From assembly GCA_946056345.1 (NCBI GenBank), contig CAMGJH010000076.1:1-6055 (forward strand): DNA of 6,055 nt, in the 5' to 3' direction. Made by a program: the position numbers and the translations under genes. Each line of letters starts with the position of its first letter. Within the stretch, counting starts at the first letter, position 1. A model generated the notes under the pieces. It worked only from the letters and a program-made list of their open reading frames with translations, did no database searches and was not told the origin of the DNA. Positions 1 through 6,040 of this stretch are shown piece after piece. The DNA is from an uncultured Lentisphaeraceae bacterium (GTDB lineage: Bacteria; Verrucomicrobiota; Kiritimatiellia; RFP12; DVOR01).

Positions 1-27
1 CGCTTTTTTCTCCACTGCCGCGTAGGC

Positions 28-633
28 TCAGCGGATGGCGGCAAGTTTGTGAGTTTGGAGGGAGAGGCGCCAGGGGGGCGAGGGGGCGGCGGCGTTGAGG
101 CGACCGAGAAGTTCAATCGCCTCGTGGACACGCAACGTGCCGCCCACGTCGCACGGGGAGAGGTAGTACTCGGCGGCGGGGAGGCGGCGGCGGACGGCCT
201 CGCACCAGCCTTGCGTCACCTCGGGGGCGACCACCAGGCGGACCTCGTCGGCCCGCGTGAGGGTGATCGGCGCGCCGACCTTGGGAGAGGTGGCGATGTA
301 GTCGAGGCAGGCGCGCAGGGCGGAGGAGGGCTCGCAGGTGGCGTTCGTTTCGAGCGCAAGCCAGTAGCCGCGCGATTTGAGCTCGGCGACGAGGGCCGGA
401 AGCCCCGGCTGGAGGAGCGGCTCGCCCCCGGTGAAGATGACGCTACGCTCGGGGAAAGCACCAATCCGCGCCAGTAGCGCCTGGAAGTCGAGCCGCTCGG
501 TAGCCACGCAGGAGGTGTCGCACCACGGGCACGCCAGATTGCACCCTGCAAAGCGCACGAAAACGCACGGGCGCCCGGTGTTACGCCCTTCTCCTTGCAG
601 GGAGGCAAAGAGTTCAACAAGGGGAAAGGTCAT
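28..633 (-). CDS. queE: 7-carboxy-7-deazaguanine synthase (QueE), radical SAM
   Basis: This 201-residue protein is a radical SAM enzyme. The family converts 6-carboxy-5,6,7,8-tetrahydropterin to 7-carboxy-7-deazaguanine, the ring-contraction step towards preQ0 and queuosine in tRNA, in the cytoplasm. Visible motifs are the N-terminal LFASLQGEG (residues 8-16), the iron-sulfur cluster motif CNLACPWCDT with Cys31, Cys35 and Cys38 (CX3CX2C), the SAM-contacting TGGEPLLQ (68-75), ETNAT (95-99), SPKVG (116-120) and a terminal LQTHK (192-196). The length is normal for the compact QueE form and no key residue is missing. The ATG at 633 is chosen because it begins the conserved N-terminus and overlaps the upstream stop codon (ATGA, 4 bases). 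No good Shine-Dalgarno precedes it, so translation is probably coupled to the DUF2339-like gene. Other queuosine genes (queC, queD, queF) are not in the window. Identification is very secure. Confidence 0.95.
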   Translation of the reverse strand: MTFPLVELFASLQGEGRNTGRPCVFVRFAGCNLACPWCDTSCVATERLDFQALLARIGAFPERSVIFTGGEPLLQPGLPALVAELKSRGYWLALETNATCEPSSALRACLDYIATSPKVGAPITLTRADEVRLVVAPEVTQGWCEAVRRRLPAAEYYLSPCDVGGTLRVHEAIELLGRLNAAAPSPPWRLSLQTHKLAAIR

Positions 634-2522
634 TTGGTCTCGCGGGTGGAGAGGCGGAGGTAGAGCCAGGCGCCGAGGATGAGGAGGAGGCCGAGGGGGA
701 GGGCGGCGAGCATTTTGAGGAAGAGCGAGCGCTCGGCGAGGTCGATGAAGAAGACCTTGCCCAGGGTCAGGGCAAGGAGGGCCAGGGCGCTGAGGCGGGC
801 GGGGCGGTTGCGCAACCAGAGGCCGAGGGCGAGGAGCACGAGCGCGTAGAGGCCCCAGGTGCAGGAGATGGCCACGAGGTTGTAGGCGGCCTTCTGGAAG
901 AGGCCGGTGGCGAGGGCGGTCAGGAGGAACCAGAGCGCGCCGCCGCCGAAGGCCGCGCAGAGTTTGTCGCCGGTGCGCCAGAGGCTGTGGGCGGTGAGGA
1001 GGAGGGCCGCCAGGCAGCGGAGGGCGGTGTTGAGAGAGCCGGGGGTGTAGTTGGGCGCGGGACAGGCGAAGCAACTGTCTATGCCGATGACTGCGAAGAG
1101 GCCAAGCAAGCCGATGGCGGCGGCGCGGCCGAGCGCGGCGAGGATGGGGTCACGCAGACGGTGGCCGAGCTCGACGACGGTCATCACCAAGCCCGCGTGG
1201 AGGAGGGCGATGAAGCCGAACTTCGCAACGAAACTGGGCAAGCAGAGGGGCGCACTGGCCGCGAGGAGGATCGCCAGCGGCCCGGTCACCCACAGCACCC
1301 GCCGCTCGCCGCGCACCCAAAGGAGGGCGCTTAGGGCCGCGTAGGTGCCGGCGAGGGTGAGGGCGCAGGCGAAGTTGGCATACTCGCCGCACCCAAAGCA
1401 GAGGCGGGCCACCCAGAAGAAAGCCTCGGCCACGGGCAGGGCCGCATAGGCCACCACCGGGACGCGCCACTGGCGGCGGATGAGGTGACCAAAGAAGGCC
1501 GCCAGCCAGAGGAGGTGGAGGGCGAGGGCCCAGGTGCTCGAGAGCGCGTGCTCGCCGGCAGTCAGGGTGATGGCCCAGGTGAGGAGGCAGGCAAAGACGG
1601 TGAGCGCCTCCCACTTCCGCCAGAGGGCCCCGGCGATGATGAGCGATGTCAGAATGCCAAGATAGAGGTAGAGGTGCGCGAGATTGGGGTTGGGCGCGGG
1701 CAGAAAGGCCGGCGTCAGCAGGCCACCGGCGGCAACAATGGTGGCCACCGAGGGCAGGCGCAGCCCGAGCGCCATCGCCCCGGCGCCGAGGGTCAGCGCG
1801 CCCATCAGCCCAAAGCCCATCGCCAACGGCACCAGCCCAAAGCGCATCGTGGCCGCGTAGACCGTGAAGTAGAGCAGGACGGTGCCAATGGCCGCGCTGC
1901 CTTCGCCCAACAGCCGGTAGCGTCCGCGCAGAAGCCGCAGCCCCACACCAATCAACGCCGCGCCGGCCGCCGTCAGCATCAGCACCCGCCCGAGTGGTCC
2001 CAGGAGGTTATGCTCGATCATCCAGCGGACGAGGAAGGAGGCGCCGACGATGACCGTCAGCACGCCCACGCGGATGAGCCAATGGACGGCCAGCGCCGCC
2101 TCGTAGGGCATCGCCTGCTTCGGCGCAAAACGGCCACGCACTAGGAGCCAATCGAGAACGAACGCGCCCACCTTGGCAATGAACTCATCCACAGCCCCCT
2201 CCGGCTGCGGAAAGACCGGCTTCGGCGCCGGGGGCGGAGGCGGGGGGGCCGGAGGCGGGATGCTCTCGGGCTGCGCGGGCGTTGCCTCACGCGCCACTTT
2301 GGGCGGTGGCGTGGGCTTGGGCTGCACAATCACCACCTTGGTCACAGGCGCGGGGGCCGGCTGCTGCGCGGGCCTCCCCTCGCGCGGCGGCAGACGCATC
2401 AGCAGAACGCGCAACAACTCCTGGTTCTCCCGGGCAATCCGCGCGGCCGCAATGCTATTGACGATGGTGGCGACAAACCCGGCCAGCAGGCCGAGGGGGA
2501 TTAAGAAGAGTAGCACTTCCAT
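630..2522 (-). CDS. DUF2339-like polytopic membrane protein with proline-rich linker
   Basis: This 630-residue integral membrane protein is probably in the inner membrane. Residues 1-25 form one hydrophobic segment, followed by a short charged helix (26-50). A proline-rich linker (about 51-108, with six prolines in a row near 93-98) leads to a long hydrophobic region from about 145 to the C-terminus with many transmembrane helices. The stretch 147-275 resembles DUF2339: a WLIRVGVLTVIVGASF-type first helix, repeated small-residue helices, the LYFTVYAAT segment (217-225) and GGLLTPAFL (266-274). The C-terminal GKVFFIDLAERS (588-599) followed by a last helix also fits. The family's function is not established. 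Two CFxC motifs (375-378 and 484-487) are notable. The ATG at 2522 is supported by AAAGGAG seven bases upstream and by the hydrophobic N-terminus; reading upstream in this frame is antisense-like noise over the preceding gene. The stop overlaps the queE start. Membrane protein is certain; the family assignment is likely, from recall of its pattern. Confidence 0.85.
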   Translation of the reverse strand: MEVLLFLIPLGLLAGFVATIVNSIAAARIARENQELLRVLLMRLPPREGRPAQQPAPAPVTKVVIVQPKPTPPPKVAREATPAQPESIPPPAPPPPPPAPKPVFPQPEGAVDEFIAKVGAFVLDWLLVRGRFAPKQAMPYEAALAVHWLIRVGVLTVIVGASFLVRWMIEHNLLGPLGRVLMLTAAGAALIGVGLRLLRGRYRLLGEGSAAIGTVLLYFTVYAATMRFGLVPLAMGFGLMGALTLGAGAMALGLRLPSVATIVAAGGLLTPAFLPAPNPNLAHLYLYLGILTSLIIAGALWRKWEALTVFACLLTWAITLTAGEHALSSTWALALHLLWLAAFFGHLIRRQWRVPVVAYAALPVAEAFFWVARLCFGCGEYANFACALTLAGTYAALSALLWVRGERRVLWVTGPLAILLAASAPLCLPSFVAKFGFIALLHAGLVMTVVELGHRLRDPILAALGRAAAIGLLGLFAVIGIDSCFACPAPNYTPGSLNTALRCLAALLLTAHSLWRTGDKLCAAFGGGALWFLLTALATGLFQKAAYNLVAISCTWGLYALVLLALGLWLRNRPARLSALALLALTLGKVFFIDLAERSLFLKMLAALPLGLLLILGAWLYLRLSTRETK

Positions 2523-2529
2523 CGGGCGA

Positions 2530-2536
2530 CTCCTTT
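2530..2536 (-). promoter_or_regulatory. Shine-Dalgarno AAAGGAG for the membrane protein
   Basis: AAAGGAG on the minus strand lies seven bases before the ATG at 2522. It matches the anti-Shine-Dalgarno end of 16S rRNA perfectly and decides this start against longer readings into the preceding gene. Confidence 0.85.
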
Positions 2537-2551
2537 CGGTTGGGAGGATGT

Positions 2552-3286
2552 TTAGCGGCGGCCTTCGCCCTTGCAACTGCGGCAGCGCTCGGTAAAGGGC
2601 GCCTCGCCCTTCTTGGGGCGGCCATCGACCACGCCGGTGCCCGAGCAGCGCGAGCAGAGGGGCCGCAGCCCACTGCCCTGACAGGTGCGGCAGAGCTCCT
2701 CGCCGGTGCCCTTGCACACGTCGCAACTCGGCGGCAGCGCGGTGGCCGACGCGGGTTCCTTCGCGAGCTTGCCCTGACCGGTGCCCTTGCACCGGCGGCA
2801 GGGGGTGAACTTCAGGCCCAGGCAGCTCTTGCAGTAAGCCGGATAGGTGTGGGCCAGGAGGGCGTAATCCTCCGGCGAGAGGGCGGCCAACTCCGCGCGA
2901 TCGGCGTAGGCCGCCCCAATCGGCACCAGCCCGGCGGCGAGCTGCTCGCACTCAAAGTCTTGCCGGGTGGAACGCCAAGCCTCAATCTTCTCCCCGGCGG
3001 TGGTTACGCGCGCGCTCTTGCCCTTGCCGTGACACCGCGGGCAGACCATCAGCAGCGGCTTACGCGGGCTCTTCCACATCTCCGTCTTGGCCGTCCCCCG
3101 CGGCCGCGTGGACTCCCCCCCCACCACCTCCTGCTCCACCTTGCCCTCCCCGCCGCAGCGCAGGCAGGTATCTTGCATCGAGAGGGGGTAAACGATGGCA
3201 TGCGACACCAGGCTCGGGACCGTGGGCTCGGCAAAGGCGCACTCTGCCAGGCAGCACAGGGCGCAGAGGCGTAGAAGCGCGGACAT
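2552..3286 (-). CDS. exported CXXCXGXG (DnaJ-type zinc finger) repeat protein
   Basis: This 244-residue cysteine-rich protein starts with a likely signal peptide: residues 1-19 are hydrophobic (MSALLRLCALCCLAECAFA), with probable cleavage after AFA and before EPTVPS. The mature part has eight CXXCXGXG-type motifs starting at Cys41, 82, 152, 163, 188, 199, 211 and 235. Seven are exact; the third (CKSCLGLK) keeps only the cysteines and the first glycine. In DnaJ four such motifs bind two zinc ions. Here there are enough cysteines for up to four sites, but no J domain and no DnaJ substrate-binding domain. The first two motifs are widely spaced; the last six are crowded at 11-25 residue steps like DnaJ. 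A non-repeat stretch (about 90-150) separates them, and the protein ends six residues after its last cysteine. The ATG at 3286 is favoured by AAAGGAG four bases upstream and by the signal peptide. It lies 10 bases after the regulator gene. Function is unknown; a periplasmic zinc- or thiol-based scaffold or chaperone-like role is inference. A lipoprotein is unlikely, since LAEC is a poor lipobox. Confidence 0.85.
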   Translation of the reverse strand: MSALLRLCALCCLAECAFAEPTVPSLVSHAIVYPLSMQDTCLRCGGEGKVEQEVVGGESTRPRGTAKTEMWKSPRKPLLMVCPRCHGKGKSARVTTAGEKIEAWRSTRQDFECEQLAAGLVPIGAAYADRAELAALSPEDYALLAHTYPAYCKSCLGLKFTPCRRCKGTGQGKLAKEPASATALPPSCDVCKGTGEELCRTCQGSGLRPLCSRCSGTGVVDGRPKKGEAPFTERCRSCKGEGRR

Positions 3287-3290
3287 TGGG

Positions 3291-3297
3291 CTCCTTT
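3291..3297 (-). promoter_or_regulatory. Shine-Dalgarno AAAGGAG for the exported cysteine-rich protein
   Basis: AAAGGAG on the minus strand lies four bases before the ATG at 3286 and shares one base with the regulator's TGA stop. The spacing is short but the match is complete. It favours this start over an out-of-frame ATG at 3300 that overlaps the stop. Confidence 0.75.
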
Positions 3298-4661
3298 CAT
3301 TCCAGGCCATAGGCCTTAAGACGGCGGTAGAGGGTGCGCAGGGGGATGCCCAGGGCCTTGGCCGCGGCGGTGCGGTTGCCCTTGTGTTCGGCCAGGGCGC
3401 GGCGGATGAGCGCGGCCTCGTCCGGCACGGCGGGCGCGGGGCTCGGCGGCGGAGCGGCGGCGGAGAGCGCCTCGGGGGCGGCGGCCGGGGCGCGGTTCTC
3501 GCGGATATTCTCAGGCACATCCTCGGCGGTCAGCCGGTCGCCCTTCGAGAGCACCATCATCCGCTCGATAACGTTGCGCAGTTCGCGGACGTTGCCCGGC
3601 CAAGCGTAGCGCTCCAGGAGGGCCATCGCCTCGGCGTCGACCCCCAGAATGCTGCGCCCGAGGAGCGGATTGAACTCGCGCACAAAGGCATCGCACAGCT
3701 GCGCCAGGTCGCCCCCACGCGCGCTCAGCGGCGGCAGGGTGACGTCGATGACATTCAGCCGGAAGTAGAGGTCTTCGCGGAACTTCCCCGCATCGACCCA
3801 CGCGCGCAGGTTGCGGTTCGTGGCGGCCACCAGGCGGATGTTGACCGGGCGCGCCTCGGCCGACCCCACCGGCTCGACGGTGCGCGTCTCGAGCACGCGC
3901 AGGAGCTTGACCTGGGTGGCGAGGTCGATCTCGGAGATCTCGTCGAGGAAGAGGGTGCCGCCGTCGGCGAGCTCAAAGCGGCCCTTGCGGTCCTCGTTCG
4001 CCCCCGTGAAGGCCCCCTTAACGTGGCCGAAGAGTTCGCTCTCGAGCAGCGAGGGGGCCAAGGCCGCGCAGTGGACCGCCACGAAGGGCCCCTGGGCGCG
4101 CGGCGAGAGGGCGTGGATGGCGCGGGCCACCAGCTCCTTACCCGTGCCGCTGGGCCCCTGGATGAGGACGGTGGCGGGGGTGGGCGCGGCCTGCTCGATG
4201 CGCTCGCGCACCTGGGCCATCGCCTCGGAGGAGCCAATCAGCCGCGCCAGGGCGCTCTGCCCGGCCAACTGCGTCCGCAGCCGGGCGTTCTGGCGCTCGA
4301 GGGTCTTCTGGCGCAGGGCGCGGCGGCAGATGAGCTCCAGGTGGTCGAGGTTCACCGGCTTGGTGAGGAAGTCGTAGGCACCATCTTTCATCGCCTCGAC
4401 CGCGCTCTCCACCGAGCCGTAGGCCGAGAGGAGGATGACCGGCAGGGCGGGATGGGCGGCAATGATCTCGCGCAAGAGCGAGAGGCCGTCGCGCCCGGGC
4501 ATCCGCAGGTCGGTGAGCACCAGGTCCACCTCGTGGTTCGTGAGGGCTGCGAGGGCCTGCTCGGCATCGGCGGCGGTCAGAACAGTGTAGTTATCGGCGA
4601 GGGCCAGGGCCACGCCTTCGCGGGTGGCGCGGTCGTCATCAACCACCAGGATGGTGCTCAT
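3297..4661 (-). CDS. sigma-54-dependent response regulator (NtrC family)
   Basis: This 454-residue protein has the full three-domain NtrC layout. The receiver domain (about 1-120) has the acidic pocket Asp8-Asp10, phosphoacceptor Asp51 in TDLRMPG, Ser79 at the usual Thr/Ser position and Lys101 in TKPVN. The AAA+ domain (about 140-375) has Walker A GPSGTGKE (169-176), the GAFTGA loop that contacts sigma-54 (216-221), Walker B GTLFLDE (235-241), likely arginine fingers in FREDLYFR (294-301) and the sensor II motif WPGNVREL (354-361). A Pro/Ala-rich linker (about 391-412) leads to a Fis-type helix-turn-helix (about 414-454, NRTAAAKALGIPLRTLYRRL). It should hydrolyse ATP to open sigma-54 promoters when phosphorylated by the kinase next door. 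The start overlaps the kinase stop by 4 bases and has its own Shine-Dalgarno. All catalytic residues look intact. Its targets cannot be read here: I found no convincing -24/-12 promoter in the window. The AtoC/ZraR/HydG-like branch is plausible but no symbol is justified. Confidence 0.96.
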   Translation of the reverse strand: MSTILVVDDDRATREGVALALADNYTVLTAADAEQALAALTNHEVDLVLTDLRMPGRDGLSLLREIIAAHPALPVILLSAYGSVESAVEAMKDGAYDFLTKPVNLDHLELICRRALRQKTLERQNARLRTQLAGQSALARLIGSSEAMAQVRERIEQAAPTPATVLIQGPSGTGKELVARAIHALSPRAQGPFVAVHCAALAPSLLESELFGHVKGAFTGANEDRKGRFELADGGTLFLDEISEIDLATQVKLLRVLETRTVEPVGSAEARPVNIRLVAATNRNLRAWVDAGKFREDLYFRLNVIDVTLPPLSARGGDLAQLCDAFVREFNPLLGRSILGVDAEAMALLERYAWPGNVRELRNVIERMMVLSKGDRLTAEDVPENIRENRAPAAAPEALSAAAPPPSPAPAVPDEAALIRRALAEHKGNRTAAAKALGIPLRTLYRRLKAYGLE

Positions 4662-5833
4662 CGGCTGCTCCTTTCTGCGGCAGACCCCAGGGCGCGGATG
4701 CGGCGTTCGGCGCGCGGGAAGCGGAGGGTAAAGCAGGTGCCCTGACCCGTGTGGCTGGCGCAGGTAATCGTGCCGCCGTGCGCCTGGACAATCCGCCGGA
4801 CAATCATCAGGCCCAGACCGTTCCCCTTGGCCTTGGTGGTCACGTAGGGGTCGAAGATGCGCCCGAGGAGCTCGGCGGGAATGCCGGCACCGTTGTCGAG
4901 GATAGAGACGTCGACGGTCGCGTCGTCGGTCGTCACCGTCACGCCGATGCGCCCGCCGTCGGCCACCGCGTCCATCGCGTTCTTGAGGAGATTAAAGAAG
5001 ACCTGCTCGAGCTGCTGGCCATCGAGAAAGATATCCGGCACCCCCTCGGGGATCGCCATCTGCACGGCAATATGGCGCTGCTCGAGGTCCGGCCCCAAGA
5101 GCCGCAGCGTGGCCTCGAGCACCTCGCGCACCGACCCGCGCACCAGCGTCGGCTTGGCCGGGCGAATAGCCGTCAGGAAGCGGCGGATAATCCCATCCAG
5201 CCGCCCGACCTCCTGCTCGGCCACGGCAACCAGCCCCAGCAGTCGCTCGCGCGCCGCCCCCTCCGCCTCCTTTTTCAACGCGCGCGTGAGCAGCTGCAAG
5301 TGGATGTTGAGCGCGTTGAGGGGATTGCCGATCTCGTGGGCCACCCCGGCCGCCAGGGTCTTGACCGCCGCCAGGCGCTCATCGGCCAAGGCATCCTCCT
5401 CGGCCCGGTGCTCGCGCGTGACGTCGCGCAACATCAGCAGCAACGCCGGCTGCTCGCCCACCGAAATCGGCCGCGCATAGTAGGAGATAAAGCGATGCTC
5501 GGGGTACGAGAGCTCCACCTCGCGCGCCTCCACCTGCTCCCACGCGCCCGCCTTCGCGCCCATCAGCCCCTCCACCCCCCACTCGCGCAGGTGCCGCGCC
5601 AGACTCTGCCCCCGGCTCTGCGCCAGCGAAAAACCCACCATCCGCTCCGCCGCCCCGTTCGCATAGAGCGCCACCAACTGCCCATCCAGCACCAACACCC
5701 CCTCGTCAATCGACTGAAAGAGCGTCTCCAGCAGCCCATGCTCCCGCGCCAACTCCGAAATGTTGGCCGACAGCACCGGCGCATCTATCCGGTCCAACCG
5801 CGAAACAAACTTGTCCAGAAAACCTTTGCGCAT
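4658..5833 (-). CDS. cytoplasmic PAS sensor histidine kinase (NtrB-like)
   Basis: This 391-residue kinase is the likely partner of the adjacent sigma-54 regulator. A short N-terminal helix (about 1-30) is followed by a PAS-like region (about 31-140, including EGVLVLDG and LYANGAAERMVGF), then a dimerisation domain with phosphoacceptor His166 in VAHEIGNPLN. The EIGN after the histidine fits the ExxN phosphatase motif. The ATPase domain has the N box NLLKNAMDA (281-289), the G1 box DNGAGIP (313-319), the F box IFDPYVTTK (327-334) and the G2 box GNGLGL (337-342). There is no transmembrane segment or signal peptide, so the signal is probably sensed in the cytoplasm. An unusual charged tail (about 373-391) carries the regulator's ribosome binding site in its coding bases. 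It is the first gene of the operon. The ATG at 5833 begins a natural N-terminus, but only a weak AGGGG stands one base upstream, so it may be poorly translated, leaderless or started elsewhere. Confidence 0.95.
   Translation of the reverse strand: MRKGFLDKFVSRLDRIDAPVLSANISELAREHGLLETLFQSIDEGVLVLDGQLVALYANGAAERMVGFSLAQSRGQSLARHLREWGVEGLMGAKAGAWEQVEAREVELSYPEHRFISYYARPISVGEQPALLLMLRDVTREHRAEEDALADERLAAVKTLAAGVAHEIGNPLNALNIHLQLLTRALKKEAEGAARERLLGLVAVAEQEVGRLDGIIRRFLTAIRPAKPTLVRGSVREVLEATLRLLGPDLEQRHIAVQMAIPEGVPDIFLDGQQLEQVFFNLLKNAMDAVADGGRIGVTVTTDDATVDVSILDNGAGIPAELLGRIFDPYVTTKAKGNGLGLMIVRRIVQAHGGTITCASHTGQGTCFTLRFPRAERRIRALGSAAERSSR
4668..4674 (-). promoter_or_regulatory. Shine-Dalgarno AAAGGAG for the response regulator
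   Basis: AAAGGAG on the minus strand lies six bases before the ATG at 4661, inside the last codons of the kinase gene. With the ATGA stop/start overlap, it allows both coupled and independent initiation of the regulator. Confidence 0.85.
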
Positions 5834-5853
5834 ACCCCTAGTGTAGCATAATG

Positions 5854-5923
5854 AGCTGTTAGCTGTTAGCGGCTAGCTGTTAGCTGTTAGCGGCTAGCCG
5901 TGAGCGGTTGGCCGTGAGCGGTT
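5854..5923. repeat. heptanucleotide tandem array
   Basis: Ten seven-base units stand head to tail. Read on the plus strand they are AGCTGTT, AGCTGTT, AGCGGCT, AGCTGTT, AGCTGTT, AGCGGCT, AGCCGTG, AGCGGTT, GGCCGTG and AGCGGTT. There is a higher-order period: the first six are a 21-base unit repeated exactly twice, and the last four are a 14-base unit repeated twice with one change. Two TGACAGA copies at 5938 and 5952 lie in the same seven-base phase, so a decayed part of the array may continue to about 5965. It begins 20 bases upstream of the kinase start, so it overlaps the most likely promoter region. Its role is unknown; arrays like this can arise by slippage or act as short intergenic repeats. 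Confidence 0.85.
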
Positions 5924-6001
5924 CGCTGCGCGCGCGATGACAGACGGCCGGTGACAGATAACGGAAACGAGCACCGTTCACCGCCCGCGGGCCCCTGGCC
6001 A

Positions 6002-6040
6002 AGTTATCGACAGCCCCTGTCGATAACCCTGTCGATAACT
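6002..6040. repeat. three copies of GTTATCGACAG in inverted and direct order
   Basis: GTTATCGACAG occurs at 6003-6013. Its exact complement CTGTCGATAAC occurs at 6017-6027 and again at 6029-6039. The first and second copies form an 11-base perfect inverted repeat around a CCC spacer. The first and third are complementary over 12 bases (6002-6013 with 6029-6040). The second and third are direct repeats 12 bases apart. Each contains TTATCGACA, one base different from the DnaA box TTATCCACA. This could be a cluster of DnaA boxes at an origin or near dnaA, a repressor operator, or a hairpin. The copies reach almost to the window edge, so the context is cut off. Confidence 0.7.

Noticed and set aside
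1..15. Possible GTG start on the minus strand (GTG GAG AAA AAA GCG) of a further gene leaving the window
   Set aside because: Only five codons are visible and there is no Shine-Dalgarno before it, so a gene cannot be supported.
1..30. Run of T at 4-9 next to the queE stop as part of a terminator
   Set aside because: On the minus strand, the transcribed sense, it reads as A, not U, and there is no convincing stem before it.
3049..3300. Minus-strand ATG at 3300 overlapping the regulator stop (ATGA), opening an 83-codon frame
   Set aside because: It looks like a coupled start, but the frame is out of register with the zinc-motif protein. Its product has no pattern, and the AAAGGAG lies after this ATG, correctly placed for the ATG at 3286.
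3195..4745. A 516-codon plus-strand open frame opposite the regulator and the exported protein
   Set aside because: It is a shadow produced by high G+C antisense to well-identified genes. Its translation is low-complexity, rich in Gly, Ala, Arg, His and Gln, with no recognisable domain.
4751..5851. A 366-codon plus-strand open frame opposite the histidine kinase
   Set aside because: The kinase on the minus strand has every catalytic box in order. The plus-strand product is an Arg/Gln/His-rich shadow without motifs.
5834..5853. TATGCT or TACACT on the minus strand just before the kinase as a -10 box
   Set aside because: No acceptable -35 hexamer lies at the right distance, and in this region such a six-base match is weak evidence.
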